The notes under the pieces are model-generated. The model saw nothing but the letters and a program-made list of their open reading frames with translations. It had not been told where the DNA came from and did not search any database. Shown here piece after piece: positions 10,001 to 18,494 of a stretch of DNA of 64,000 nucleotides. Every line of letters begins with the position of its first letter. Position 1 is the stretch's first letter. The stretch is from an uncultured Bariatricus sp. (lineage in GTDB: Bacteria; Bacillota; Clostridia; Lachnospirales; Lachnospiraceae): positions 35,761 through 99,760 of the forward strand of contig CAKRFP010000004.1 of NCBI GenBank assembly GCA_934320645.1. The letters are read 5' to 3'. A program made the position numbers and the translations under genes.

Positions 10001-11678
10001 AGCTTTAGATATTGTAAATGGATCAAAGGCATCAGGTGCCAATGTTCAGTTTTATAATTGGAATGGAACCGATGCACAGTTGTGGAGGTTTGTTTCAACT
10101 GGAAATGGAAGCTATTATATAGTTTCAAAGACTGGAAAAACAGTCAGTTTAAATGGTAATAAAGCAACAGCAGGAATAAACGTTAGTATGGCTGATAATA
10201 CTGGAAAAAATACACAGCAGTGGATTTTTGAGGCTCAGTCAGATAGTATTCTTGCTAACGGAACTTACTATTTAAAATCTGCGAGTACATCAAAATTGGT
10301 AATGGACATAAGTGGGGGCAGTAAAGCAGATAAAGCGAATGTTCAAATTTATAGCGTAAATGGTTCAAGTGCACAGGAATTTGAAATTACCCATGTAAAA
10401 GATGGCTATTGCAAAATTGTATCTAAAAATTCAGGAAAAGTGATAGAATATAATACCAGTTCAAATGTTAATGGTGCCAACATTTATCAAAACACATGGA
10501 GTGGAAAAGATAATCAATTATGGAAAGTGATTAATGTGGCTGGTAATTACTATATTCAGTCGAAAAATGGTGGAGTTGTTGATGTACAAGGCGGTTCACT
10601 AAAAGCTGGAGCAAATGTACAAACTTATGGATGGAATGGAACCAATGCTCAAAAGTGGAGTTTTATCCAACTGAATAGTACTACTGGTGTTACAGTAACA
10701 GAAGGAACTTATACAATTCGATCAGCAGCTAATGACGAATATGTATTAGATATTGACAATGCAAGTGCTAGCAACGGTGCAAATGTTCAGCTGTTTGGAG
10801 GAAATAATACAGCAGCACAAAGATTCAGTGTTAAGTCTGTAGGAGAGGGTTACTATAAAATTCAGTGTGAAGCAACTGGAAAGGTTCTGGATGTAGCAGA
10901 CGGTTCAATGGCAGCTGGAGCAAATGTTCAGCAATTTTCTTGGAATGGATCAGCAGCACAATGTTGGAAGTTCATAGACGCAGGAAATGGAAACTACTAT
11001 ATTCAGTCGAAATTAGGTACAGTACTGGATATTCAAAATGGTACGATTGCAGCGAAAAGCAATATACAGGTGTTTGGACTGAACAAAACTAATGCGCAAA
11101 AATGGAAGCTGGTAGCTACTTCAAACAGTAATGACAATACTGAGTTATACAGCATTATGGGTAATTCTTCCGTTACAGCATTGCAGATGTCTAAGTACTT
11201 CACAGCAAAAGGTGGTCAATATCCATATTCAGGAAACAGTGTTGCGCCAACTATCAAAGATTTCTGTCAGATTTACATTGATGAATGTAAAATTGAAGGT
11301 GTAAAGGCGGAGGTTGCATTTGCACAGGCAATGATGGAAACAGGATTTTTGAGATTTGGTGGAGATGTAAAAAAGGAACAGTATAACTTTGCCGGACTTG
11401 GAGCAACAGGTGGAGGAAATCCGGGAAACAGCTTTTCTTCCATTCGGATTGGAATCCGAGCACAGATTCAGCATCTGAAAGCATATGCATCAAAGGAAAA
11501 TCTGAAACAGGAATGTGTAGATGAAAGATACAAATATGTTACGAAAGGTGTTGCACCGTATGTAGAGTGGCTTGGACAGAAAGAAAATCCGACAGGAGCA
11601 GGATGGGCTACGGCGGTAAATTACGGTTACAACATTGTGAATCTTTATATCACACCGTTGTTGAATACAAGTAAATAA
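7059..11678 (+). CDS. Secreted peptidoglycan hydrolase: amidase, six ricin-type trefoils, glucosaminidase
   Basis: 1539 residues. A signal peptide (cleavage near VYAADA) precedes an acidic linker. An N-acetylmuramoyl-L-alanine amidase (Amidase_3) domain covers about residues 267-470, with zinc ligands in LDPGHD, GLKEEV and SFHLNA and the late glutamate in IIVEHAF. Six successive RICIN-type beta-trefoils of about 145 residues follow (about 490-1360); each opens with a (D)GTYxI segment, has three sub-repeats, and shows QLW/QKW and SGKxLDV motifs. The last 175 residues are a glucosaminidase (NAG-amidase type) domain with EVAFAQAMMETGFLRFGGDV and YNFAGLGATGGG. It should cut both the stem-peptide amide and the glycan backbone, with the trefoils binding wall or host carbohydrate. 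It follows the GerMN lipoprotein by 17 bases and is closed by a strong terminator. The later trefoil DNA is more AT-rich than the ends. Confidence 0.93.
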   Translation: MKNWLKKCSVALLVFSMIGTTMPVYAADAGTAEEQTTEYEQTEENAAKSDVEESRGEEQISDAEESVSESNEGEEEQEETEQEVQTEENSMNYVYVESPYLETPDTQRVAVSWGDGSENIEQMLLHVQKDDGSQDEWTVSRSEGKLYLFEKVYEDEQQSGTYEVTSISVTEDGETTDYTLKDLGMEAKFGVNQEYDGIDELRPLDESTDEDAVDVSVAKINGDGTMEEQDSIVDALQSAAEDVLASTPATMSADDGISTYSDTGRSGKIVVALDPGHDNRDAGASANGLKEEVLTLKIANYCKEELLKYSGVEVYMTRTTSTCPYPSETPAGGCITARANAAAKAGAKIFVSFHLNAAATTAANGAEVIYPNGNWKPEVGAQGEQLAKQILSELTALGLTSRGIYCKTGTDPEYKYDDGSLEDWFTVQVANKRNGIPGIIVEHAFITNTGDVNKFLNSEAGLKKLGVADATGIAKYLGLSKTGARATIQEGTYVIGSALDSNKVMSIQNDGFADQAAAVLYDKKDTSGQRFEIRSAGNGYYTITAEHSGKVLDVAGASTASGATVQQYAYNGSNAQLWYFVDAGNGYYNIYSALGNCLDVWSAGTANGTKIDCYEYNGTNAQKWKLTKSEVRTFVDGTYSITNPSTSRVLSVNGSSAADSANVYVAANQSLSSQRYELTYIGNGYYKIIAEHSGKSLDVDNASNKSGANLKQYTYSGNNAQLWKFVKLSDGSYYIRSKLGTVVGVETYSTNVNMQIANQSTAQQWKVSKTENKPVKDGKYVIASASSTQFTATESNGNIQLGAFSGSTKQKYEVSYVSNGYYKIIEEDTGKVLDIDNGSAKAGTNLQTYNWNGSDAQLWKFVNAGNGSYYIRSKLGTVIDVANGTITSGTNIQMFGANYTNAQKWTLDSKRASEDEKPIKDGVYSLKNVSDKNQVLDVQNESMSSGANAQIYINKGLSGQRFRVDYVANGYYKILSDLSGKALDIVNGSKASGANVQFYNWNGTDAQLWRFVSTGNGSYYIVSKTGKTVSLNGNKATAGINVSMADNTGKNTQQWIFEAQSDSILANGTYYLKSASTSKLVMDISGGSKADKANVQIYSVNGSSAQEFEITHVKDGYCKIVSKNSGKVIEYNTSSNVNGANIYQNTWSGKDNQLWKVINVAGNYYIQSKNGGVVDVQGGSLKAGANVQTYGWNGTNAQKWSFIQLNSTTGVTVTEGTYTIRSAANDEYVLDIDNASASNGANVQLFGGNNTAAQRFSVKSVGEGYYKIQCEATGKVLDVADGSMAAGANVQQFSWNGSAAQCWKFIDAGNGNYYIQSKLGTVLDIQNGTIAAKSNIQVFGLNKTNAQKWKLVATSNSNDNTELYSIMGNSSVTALQMSKYFTAKGGQYPYSGNSVAPTIKDFCQIYIDECKIEGVKAEVAFAQAMMETGFLRFGGDVKKEQYNFAGLGATGGGNPGNSFSSIRIGIRAQIQHLKAYASKENLKQECVDERYKYVTKGVAPYVEWLGQKENPTGAGWATAVNYGYNIVNLYITPLLNTSK

Positions 11679-11688
11679 TAGGTTATAA

Positions 11689-11731
11689 TAGGATTTTGCA
11701 TGAGAAATATATCATGCAAAATCCTATTTTT
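11689..11731 (+). terminator. Intrinsic terminator after the wall hydrolase
   Basis: TAGGATTTTGCATGA (11689-11703) pairs perfectly with TCATGCAAAATCCTA (11712-11726) around an 8-base loop and is followed by TTTTTG. Confidence 0.9.
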
Positions 11732-11779
11732 GTATTAAGAATAAGTGATAAATATTGTATATTAGAACAAAATTTGGTA

Positions 11780-11788
11780 TGCTATAAG
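11780..11788 (+). promoter_or_regulatory. Possible extended -10 promoter for the glycopolymer cluster
   Basis: TGC-TATAAG at 11780-11788 has the TGn extension of an extended -10 element. No good -35 sits 17 bases upstream (TTGTAT is 22 away), so the call is weak. The first gene starts at 11851. Confidence 0.35.
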
Positions 11789-11850
11789 ATAGAGTTAAAA
11801 AAACTGTAATATTTTGTAACAATTTTAGATTGTACAAATGGAGGTTGAGT

Positions 11851-13806
11851 ATGAAAAAAGGATGGGGACTTCAAAACTCCAGAGGCAGAATGATTGCATT
11901 GTTTATAGTGGATATGCTTTCTGTAGTTCTGGATTCTTATTTGGCGATTATATTGCGCTTTAAATTGGATAATATCTGGGTACCGGAAGAGTATATGAGT
12001 AGTGTAGAGCATTATATGATTATTAATGTGATCACAACAGTTATTATCTTTTTACTAATGAACTTATATAATCGAGTATGGTCGTATGCTAGTTTATATG
12101 AGATGTTATTGATTGTGAGTGCAGCGATGCTTTCAACGGCATTCCAGGCGTTTGGGTTCAGTATGCTGTACTTACCGATACCAAGAAGTTATTATTTCTT
12201 CTATTTCATTTTGCTGAGTATTACAACATTGGTAACGCGCTTTTCTTATCGGATTCTGCATACGATGCAGAATGGATTGAAAAAATCGGTGAAACATTCC
12301 CGTAATACAATTGTAATCGGAGCCGGTGAAGCGGGAAATATGATTATTAAAGAATTGAAAAGCAGCAAATATCTGAATCAAAAGGTTGTATGTGTCATTG
12401 ATGATAATCCTTCCAAAAAAGGAAAATACATTCACGGGATTCGAATCGTCGGTGGAAGGGAAATGATTCAGGAAGCAGCAAAAAAATATGATGCGGAAGA
12501 AATTATTCTGGCAATTCCATCAGCTGGAACGAAAGCAACACGTGAAATTTTGAGAATATGTAATCTTACAGATTGCAAACTGAAAATTCTGCCAGGTATG
12601 TATCAGCTTATTAATGATGAAGTCGGTGTATCAAATCTGCGAGAAGTGTCAATTGAAGATTTGCTGGGAAGAGATACAATTGATATTGATATGGAAAGTG
12701 TGGGGCAGTATGTAAGTAATAAACGGGTATTGGTTACTGGTGGAGGAGGCTCCATTGGAAGTGAACTTTGTCGTCAGATCGCGTCGCACAATCCAAAGCT
12801 TTTGATCATATTTGATATTTATGAAAATAATGCATATGATATCCAGCAGGAACTCATTCGGAAGTATCCGAATTTGAAGTTGGAAGTATTGATTGGATCT
12901 GTGCGTAATACAAGTCGAATTGAAAGTGTGATGGAATATTATCGTCCGGATGTCGTGTTCCATGCTGCTGCGCATAAGCATGTACCGCTTATGGAAGATA
13001 GCCCGAATGAGGCGATTAAAAATAATGTATTTGGAACTTATAAAACTGCAAGAGCAGCGGACAAGTTTGGAGTAAAGAAGTTTGTACTTATTTCAACGGA
13101 TAAGGCGGTAAATCCAACAAATATTATGGGTGCTTCAAAACGTCTGTGTGAAATGATTGTACAGACATTCAGTAAGTATTCCAGAACTGAATACGTGATT
13201 GTCAGGTTCGGAAATGTGCTTGGAAGTAATGGTAGTGTGATACCACTGTTTAAAAAACAAATGGAAGCAGGCGGTCCGGTTACGGTAACACATCCTGATG
13301 TAATCCGGTATTTTATGACGATCCCAGAAGCTGTGTCACTGGTGCTGCAGGCAGGGGCATATGCACATGGTGGTGAGATTTTTGTCCTGGATATGGGTGA
13401 GCCGGTTAAGATTGCTGATTTGGCTAAGAATCTGATCAGACTTTCCGGGTATACGCTTGGTGTGAATATGGAAATTAAATATACAGGATTACGACCTGGT
13501 GAAAAGCTATATGAAGAATTGCTGACAAAAGAAGAAGGGCTTCAGAAGACGGCGAATGATTTGATATTTATTGGAAAACCACTGGAGTTTGATGAGGTAC
13601 ATTTTCTGAGCCAGTTAAGAGAACTTGAAAAAGCGGCGATGGAAGAAAGCCCAGACATTAAAGAAAAAGTTGCTGGAATAATTTCAACGTACCATATCAG
13701 ACCAGAAGACAAGAAGCGAGACAGTGAAGCTTTTCAGGAACTGGTGAGTTTGGGACGAATCAGTCATGAAGAACCAAGTGTGGGAACAGAACATAGAAGT
13801 ATTTAA
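11851..13806 (+). CDS. Membrane nucleotide-sugar 4,6-dehydratase (PglF/CapD/FlaA1-like)
   Basis: 651 residues from the ATG at 11851, preceded by GGAGG at 11840-11844; an upstream in-frame TTG at 11830 has no ribosome binding site. About four transmembrane helices (residues 10-125) are followed by a first Rossmann-like domain (IVIGAGEAG, about residue 153) and a second, catalytic SDR domain (LVTGGGGSIGSEL, about residue 293). The usual SDR tyrosine is replaced in the motif NPTNIMGASKR, a signature of the long inner-membrane dehydratases PglF and WbpM, which convert UDP-GlcNAc to a 4-keto-6-deoxy sugar. With the DegT aminotransferase (25932) and PglC-like transferase (27144) this fits synthesis of a diamino-trideoxy or AAT-type initiating sugar. 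The matching acetyltransferase is not seen here. Confidence 0.9.
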   Translation: MKKGWGLQNSRGRMIALFIVDMLSVVLDSYLAIILRFKLDNIWVPEEYMSSVEHYMIINVITTVIIFLLMNLYNRVWSYASLYEMLLIVSAAMLSTAFQAFGFSMLYLPIPRSYYFFYFILLSITTLVTRFSYRILHTMQNGLKKSVKHSRNTIVIGAGEAGNMIIKELKSSKYLNQKVVCVIDDNPSKKGKYIHGIRIVGGREMIQEAAKKYDAEEIILAIPSAGTKATREILRICNLTDCKLKILPGMYQLINDEVGVSNLREVSIEDLLGRDTIDIDMESVGQYVSNKRVLVTGGGGSIGSELCRQIASHNPKLLIIFDIYENNAYDIQQELIRKYPNLKLEVLIGSVRNTSRIESVMEYYRPDVVFHAAAHKHVPLMEDSPNEAIKNNVFGTYKTARAADKFGVKKFVLISTDKAVNPTNIMGASKRLCEMIVQTFSKYSRTEYVIVRFGNVLGSNGSVIPLFKKQMEAGGPVTVTHPDVIRYFMTIPEAVSLVLQAGAYAHGGEIFVLDMGEPVKIADLAKNLIRLSGYTLGVNMEIKYTGLRPGEKLYEELLTKEEGLQKTANDLIFIGKPLEFDEVHFLSQLRELEKAAMEESPDIKEKVAGIISTYHIRPEDKKRDSEAFQELVSLGRISHEEPSVGTEHRSI

Positions 13807-13835
13807 CAATGCTGGCAATTAGGAGGAACGAAATT

Positions 13836-14774
13836 ATGAAGATGTCACTGGTAGTGCCATGTTATAATGAAGAAGAAGCTATTCCTATTTTTTATAAAGA
13901 AGCTTTGAAAGTGATAGAACAATTAAAAGAAGAGTTTGAGTTTGAATTTTGTTTTGTGGATGATGGAAGCAAAGATGGAACATTGCAATGTTTCAAAGAT
14001 TTGCGGGCAAAGGATAAACGAGTTCATTATGTTTCTTTTTCAAGAAATTTTGGGAAAGAATCTGCATTGTATGCCGGATTACAGCTTTCAACAGGGGATT
14101 ACGTTGCGACCTTGGATGTAGATCTGCAGGATCCACCATCATTATTGCCGGAAATGTGGAAAACAATCAAAGAGTCAGAAGGTAAAGAAGATTATGATTG
14201 TGTTGCAACCCGGAGGGTTAACAGAGCAGGTGAACCGCCTATCAGATCTTTTTTCGCAAGAATGTTTTATAAGATTATTAATAAAATGTCATCAACAGAG
14301 ATTGTAGATGGTGCAAGAGATTTTCGGTTAATGAAACGAAAAATGGTGGATGCTATTTTGAAAGATGCAGAATATAACCGTTTTACAAAAGGAATTTATA
14401 GTTGGGTAGGTTTTCATACGAAATGGATTGCATTTGAAAATGTGGAAAGAAGCGCTGGTGAAACAAAATGGTCTTTCTGGAAACTGTTTTTATATTCGAT
14501 TGAAGGAATTTTGGCATATTCTACAGCACCACTTGCAATTGCTTCGGTATTTGGAATTATATTTTGCGGAGTTTCGTTTATATCTATGTTGGTGATTATT
14601 ATCAGAGCACTGGTATTTGGAGATCCAGTTGCAGGATGGCCGTCATTAGTAACGATAATATTCTTTTTAGGTGGAATTCAATTATTATGTCTTGGAATTA
14701 TGGGATTGTATTTATCAAAAACATATTTGGAAACGAAAAAAAGACCTATTTATATTGTGAGAGAAAGTGAGTAA
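13836..14774 (+). CDS. Family 2 glycosyltransferase, GtrB/DPM1-like, membrane anchored
   Basis: 312 residues from the ATG at 13836, which has AGGAGG (13821-13826) upstream; an earlier in-frame ATG at 13809 has no such site. The GT2 domain shows VVPCYNEEEAIP, FVDDGSKDGT and LDVDLQDPP, followed by FRLMKR. Two transmembrane helices close the protein (about residues 228-295). This is the layout of bactoprenol glucosyl transferases and dolichol-phosphate mannose synthase homologues, which load a sugar onto undecaprenyl phosphate in the cytoplasm for use by a GT-C enzyme or for glycan modification outside. A GT-C-like membrane protein follows after 6 bases and a GtrA-like protein lies at 25361, both natural partners. 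Confidence 0.9.
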   Translation: MKMSLVVPCYNEEEAIPIFYKEALKVIEQLKEEFEFEFCFVDDGSKDGTLQCFKDLRAKDKRVHYVSFSRNFGKESALYAGLQLSTGDYVATLDVDLQDPPSLLPEMWKTIKESEGKEDYDCVATRRVNRAGEPPIRSFFARMFYKIINKMSSTEIVDGARDFRLMKRKMVDAILKDAEYNRFTKGIYSWVGFHTKWIAFENVERSAGETKWSFWKLFLYSIEGILAYSTAPLAIASVFGIIFCGVSFISMLVIIIRALVFGDPVAGWPSLVTIIFFLGGIQLLCLGIMGLYLSKTYLETKKRPIYIVRESE

Positions 14775-14780
14775 AAGAAA

Positions 14781-16484
14781 TTGATACAGATAAAAAAAGG
14801 ATTAAATAAGATTGTAGATAGAGTTGAAAAGACAAATATCTATATTATATTTGCAGTGATTTTATTTTTACAGATTTTATTTATGTTATATTACTGCAAT
14901 ATGAAACAGGGTTTTTTTGTTGATGAAATATGGTCATATGGTTTGTCAAATAGTTATTATCATGCACAGATATGGGAAGATAATGGCTTGGCTAATGTAA
15001 AAATAGATCCGGAGATGTTTAAGTCATATTTGACAGTGAACAAAGGAGAAGAATTTTCATATGGGTCTGTAATTTACAATCAAACGCACGATGCACACCC
15101 ACCGTTTTTTTATATGGTATTGCATACGATATCCTCTTTTTTCCCTGGGGAGTTTAGTAAATGGTTTGGGTTGATTCCAAATGTAATCTATTTTGCAATT
15201 GCAATGTATTTGTTATTGAGAATTGTTAGATGTATTTCAGAAAAAAATATTTTTAGTATTTTAGTATTAGTGTTATACGGATTTAGTATTGGGGCAGTTA
15301 ATTCAGTGACATATGTAAGAATGTATATGTTATTAACCGTATGGTGCTTGTTCTTTTTGTTGGAAAATATTCAAATTTACAAAGAAGAAAAAATATCAGT
15401 CAAAAGATTTGTATTGTTAAGTATAGCTACTTTTGGAGGATTATATACTCATTTCTTTTTTATTATTTTTGCTTGTCCTGTTGTTGGACTTATGCTTATT
15501 AAGTTTATTAGAGAAGGACAACCGGGATGGAGAGCGTTTTTTAAATATTCGATAGCTGGTGGAATAGGGATTATATGTGCATTTGGAACTTTTCCAACAT
15601 ATTTACGAAAACTTTCTGGAAAAGATGGAAATGCTAATAGCTCTTTGACGCATGCGAATATGCGTAATTTTAGTGATTGGGGAGAACGCATAAAAATATA
15701 TTGGAAAGATATTAGTTCAGAATTGTTTGGAAGCTTATGGAGCGTTATTCTTATATTATTTTTAGCTTTATTAGCTGGATATTTGATTTGTAATATATTA
15801 TATAAAATTCGAATCGAAAAAAATGAAAAAAAGATACAGTTAATTATTGAAAAAAAACAGATTTCAGAGAAAAAAATAATAGAATTAAAGCAAAGCTATA
15901 TTATTTCTATAAGTATGTTGTTAGTTATAGTATTCTACTTTTTGTTGGTATGTAAAATCACAGTATTTTCTTCAAACAGATTTATGATGTGTATTTATCC
16001 GCTAATTGTGTTGGAAATGAGTATATTAATATGGGAAACTATTGTGCATATAACAAGAAAAAAAGTGATGCAGAGTGTTATATTAGGAGTGACATGTGTT
16101 TTAATAACTGGGATAACATATTTCGCTAATGATCCTGAATACATTTATGAGGAAAAAGGAAAAAATGCACAGGTTCTTCAAGAATATACAGATTTACCGG
16201 TTGTATATATATATGCGTCGACACATAGGATATTAGACAATGCATTAAATCTTATGAATTGTAAAAAGGAAATATATCAGATTGAATTGGAAAAAATCAA
16301 GCAGAATATAAAGGAAGTAGATGCATCGGAGAATGAAATGATTTTTTATGTGGATACTTTAGTAAGTGATTATGGTTCTTCGGTAGATGAATGTTTGGAA
16401 TATGTAGAAAAGGAATTAAATTATAATAAAGCAGAGTTGCTTGGCACAGATGATATGAGTAACATTTATCTTTTGAAACGATAA
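14781..16484 (+). CDS. Polytopic GT-C-type glycosyltransferase, putative
   Basis: 567 residues with about ten to twelve hydrophobic segments. The first large loop has FFVDEIWSYGLS after helix 1 and HDAHPPFFYMVLH, the Asp-Glu and H-PP-(F/Y)Y patterns of lipid-phosphate-sugar-dependent GT-C enzymes (PMT/ArnT superfamily). The start is a TTG at 14781, 6 bases after the previous stop; no ATG occurs before the first helix, and the ribosome binding site is poor. It would accept a sugar from the polyprenyl-phosphate made by the preceding GtrB-like enzyme and transfer it on the outer face. Codon use is strikingly AT-rich (many ATA, TTA, AAA) compared with flanking housekeeping genes, as expected of an exchangeable glycan locus. 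Specific acceptor and sugar are unknown. Confidence 0.72.
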   Translation: MIQIKKGLNKIVDRVEKTNIYIIFAVILFLQILFMLYYCNMKQGFFVDEIWSYGLSNSYYHAQIWEDNGLANVKIDPEMFKSYLTVNKGEEFSYGSVIYNQTHDAHPPFFYMVLHTISSFFPGEFSKWFGLIPNVIYFAIAMYLLLRIVRCISEKNIFSILVLVLYGFSIGAVNSVTYVRMYMLLTVWCLFFLLENIQIYKEEKISVKRFVLLSIATFGGLYTHFFFIIFACPVVGLMLIKFIREGQPGWRAFFKYSIAGGIGIICAFGTFPTYLRKLSGKDGNANSSLTHANMRNFSDWGERIKIYWKDISSELFGSLWSVILILFLALLAGYLICNILYKIRIEKNEKKIQLIIEKKQISEKKIIELKQSYIISISMLLVIVFYFLLVCKITVFSSNRFMMCIYPLIVLEMSILIWETIVHITRKKVMQSVILGVTCVLITGITYFANDPEYIYEEKGKNAQVLQEYTDLPVVYIYASTHRILDNALNLMNCKKEIYQIELEKIKQNIKEVDASENEMIFYVDTLVSDYGSSVDECLEYVEKELNYNKAELLGTDDMSNIYLLKR

Positions 16485-16514
16485 GTGTATATGAAAGTAG
16501 AAAGGTTGTAGAAT

Positions 16515-16543
16515 TTGACAAAGAAGAATACTTTTGCTATAAT
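16515..16543 (+). promoter_or_regulatory. Consensus sigma-A promoter inside the glycopolymer cluster
   Basis: TTGACA (16515-16520), 17 bases, TATAAT (16538-16543), with an extended TGC just before the -10. Both hexamers are perfect. A terminator-like hairpin lies at 16591-16641, only about 50 to 95 bases downstream and before the next gene at 16676. Confidence 0.75.
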
Positions 16544-16590
16544 CTTTCCATCTGAGAAAGAATGTAGTATAATAATTAAGTAATCAAAAT

Positions 16591-16641
16591 AAAAGTTGGT
16601 GATTCAGATAGAACTAAATATCTGTAAAACCAACTTTTTTT
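16591..16641 (+). terminator. Intrinsic terminator or attenuator before the 16676 glycosyltransferase
   Basis: AAAAGTTGGT (16591-16600) pairs with ACCAACTTTT (16629-16638), and CAGATA pairs with TATCTG inside it; the hairpin runs into a T tract. It may end transcripts from upstream, but it also lies downstream of the consensus promoter at 16515, so it would cut that transcript to about 90 bases unless bypassed. Confidence 0.75.
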
Positions 16642-16675
16642 GAGAAAAATATTATTTGTGTAAGTTAGGAGAATA

Positions 16676-17680
16676 ATGAACGAGAAAATATTAACAGTAA
16701 CAATTCCAAGTTACAATGTAGAAGCATATCTGGAAGATTGTTTGGAATCTTTTGTAAATTCCGAAGTTATGGATGATATTGAAGTATTGATCGTGAATGA
16801 TGGTTCCAGTGATAATACCGCGAAAATTGCAAAGCAATATGTAGATAAATATGAGAATACATTTCGTTTGATTAATAAAGAAAACGGTGGACATGGTTCA
16901 ACAATTAATACTGGAGTTCGGGAAGCAAAAGGAAAGTATTTCAAAGTTGTTGATGGAGATGATTGGGTAGATACAAGAAGTTTTATTTGTCTTGTAAAAG
17001 TTTTAAAGGAAAGTGATGCAGATATTGTTGCGTCAAATTATACCTGGATTAATCATACAACAAGATTACCAGAGAAAAGACAGGAACATCCATTTGAAAA
17101 AATAGAATATAATAAGTTATATAAATTTGAAGACATTGTAGGGAAAACGATTATTGATATGCATGCAACTACAGTGAAAACGGAATTACTCCGGAAAGCT
17201 GGTGAGCAGATTGATGAGCATACTTTTTATGTAGATGTGGAATTTATTGCATTTCCAATTCCGTATGTACGGACAGTTTATTTCATAGAGGAACCGGTTT
17301 ATCAATATCGATTAGGACTTCCAGGACAAAGTATGTCGATTCAAAAAATGCAGAAAAATTTAAAAAATCATTTACGAGTGCTTATGAGACTTAATCGGTA
17401 TTGCAAAAAGTCTGAGAAAGTAGCACCGGCGGCTAATCTGGAGTATATTCGTGAACTAACTGCAACGATTCTTACGAGTCAGATGAAAATTTATATAAGT
17501 TTTCCGCTAAAAAATGGCATGAAAAAAGAGGCAATGAAATTGGATGCATATTTTTATCATAAGAATCGAGAAGTGTATAACAAAGTAAAGAATCCGGCAG
17601 TTTTGCTTTTACGAAAGACCCGATATGCTGCGTTCCCTTTAGCTGTTCTGGCTTTTAAAGGACGAAGAAATAGTTATTAA
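16676..17680 (+). CDS. Family 2 glycosyltransferase
   Basis: 334 residues, ATG with AGGAG upstream. The N-terminal GT-A domain has TVTIPSYNVEAYLEDCL, LIVNDGSSDNT, and the metal-binding DGDDW. The C-terminal 100 residues are basic and helical without a clear transmembrane segment, so it is probably a peripheral cytoplasmic enzyme that adds one sugar to the lipid-linked glycan. It precedes the ABC exporter genes by 15 bases and is presumably in their operon. Donor and linkage cannot be told from the sequence. Confidence 0.88.
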   Translation: MNEKILTVTIPSYNVEAYLEDCLESFVNSEVMDDIEVLIVNDGSSDNTAKIAKQYVDKYENTFRLINKENGGHGSTINTGVREAKGKYFKVVDGDDWVDTRSFICLVKVLKESDADIVASNYTWINHTTRLPEKRQEHPFEKIEYNKLYKFEDIVGKTIIDMHATTVKTELLRKAGEQIDEHTFYVDVEFIAFPIPYVRTVYFIEEPVYQYRLGLPGQSMSIQKMQKNLKNHLRVLMRLNRYCKKSEKVAPAANLEYIRELTATILTSQMKIYISFPLKNGMKKEAMKLDAYFYHKNREVYNKVKNPAVLLLRKTRYAAFPLAVLAFKGRRNSY

Positions 17681-17695
17681 GGAGATGATAGAAAG

Positions 17696-18484
17696 ATGAA
17701 TGCGACGAAGGATAGAATAAATACATTTTTTCAGTATAAAGATTTATTACGCGAACTTGTTGTACGAGATGTTAAATTGAAATACCGTAGAAGTTTTTTG
17801 GGTTATTTATGGAGTATTTTAAATCCGTTGTTAATTATGATTGTAATGACATTGGTTTTTTCTCAAATGTTTAGACAAGGAATAGAGAATTATCCAGTAT
17901 ATTTATTGGCTGGGCAGACATTGTTTGATTTTATGAATTCGTCAACACATATGTCAATGTATTCGGTTTTGGATAATAGTTCTTTGATAAAAAAGATTTA
18001 TGTACCAAAATATATATTTACTTTATCTAAGGTAACTAGTTCGCTTATTGATTTGATTTTTTCAATGGGAGCGTTGATTATTGTAATGTTATTTACAAGA
18101 TCTCATTTTTCACCATACATTTTATTATTTCCGTTGGTAATTATTCCCTTGTATATTTTTGTGTGTGGAATGGGATTCCTACTTTCAGCTGCGAATGTGT
18201 TTTTTAGAGATATACAGTATATTTACAATGCGATAACAGTTGCATGGACATATTTAACACCATTATTTTATCCTATAGATTTGTTACCAAATTGGCTTAG
18301 AACAATTATTGAATATTTTAATCCAATGTATTATTATATTCAATTTTTCCGTGGGTTAGTATTATATGGACAGTTACCGACATTGCGTATTTTTGTTGGA
18401 TGTTGGGTTATGGCAGGTATTATGCTGGTAATTGGATTGACTGTATTTAAGAAAACACAGGATAATTTTATTTTATACTTCTAG
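17696..18484 (+). CDS. ABC-2 type polysaccharide export permease (Wzm/TagG-like)
   Basis: 262 residues with six predicted membrane segments. The N-terminal LLRELVVRDVKLKYRRSFLGYLWSIL... pattern (cytoplasmic helix, then KYRRS-LG-LW) and the late YFNPMYYYIQFFR motif are characteristic of O-antigen and teichoic acid exporters. It forms a dimer in the membrane with the ATPase encoded 10 bases downstream and moves undecaprenyl-linked polymer to the outer face. The ribosome binding site GGAGATGATAGAAAG lies before the ATG. Confidence 0.93.
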   Translation: MNATKDRINTFFQYKDLLRELVVRDVKLKYRRSFLGYLWSILNPLLIMIVMTLVFSQMFRQGIENYPVYLLAGQTLFDFMNSSTHMSMYSVLDNSSLIKKIYVPKYIFTLSKVTSSLIDLIFSMGALIIVMLFTRSHFSPYILLFPLVIIPLYIFVCGMGFLLSAANVFFRDIQYIYNAITVAWTYLTPLFYPIDLLPNWLRTIIEYFNPMYYYIQFFRGLVLYGQLPTLRIFVGCWVMAGIMLVIGLTVFKKTQDNFILYF

Positions 18485-18494
18485 GAGAATTATT

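Noticed and set aside
8500..11150. Direct repeats that could suggest a CRISPR-like or satellite array
   Set aside because: The repetition is at protein level (ricin-type trefoil units) in one open frame, with no constant repeat and spacer lengths.
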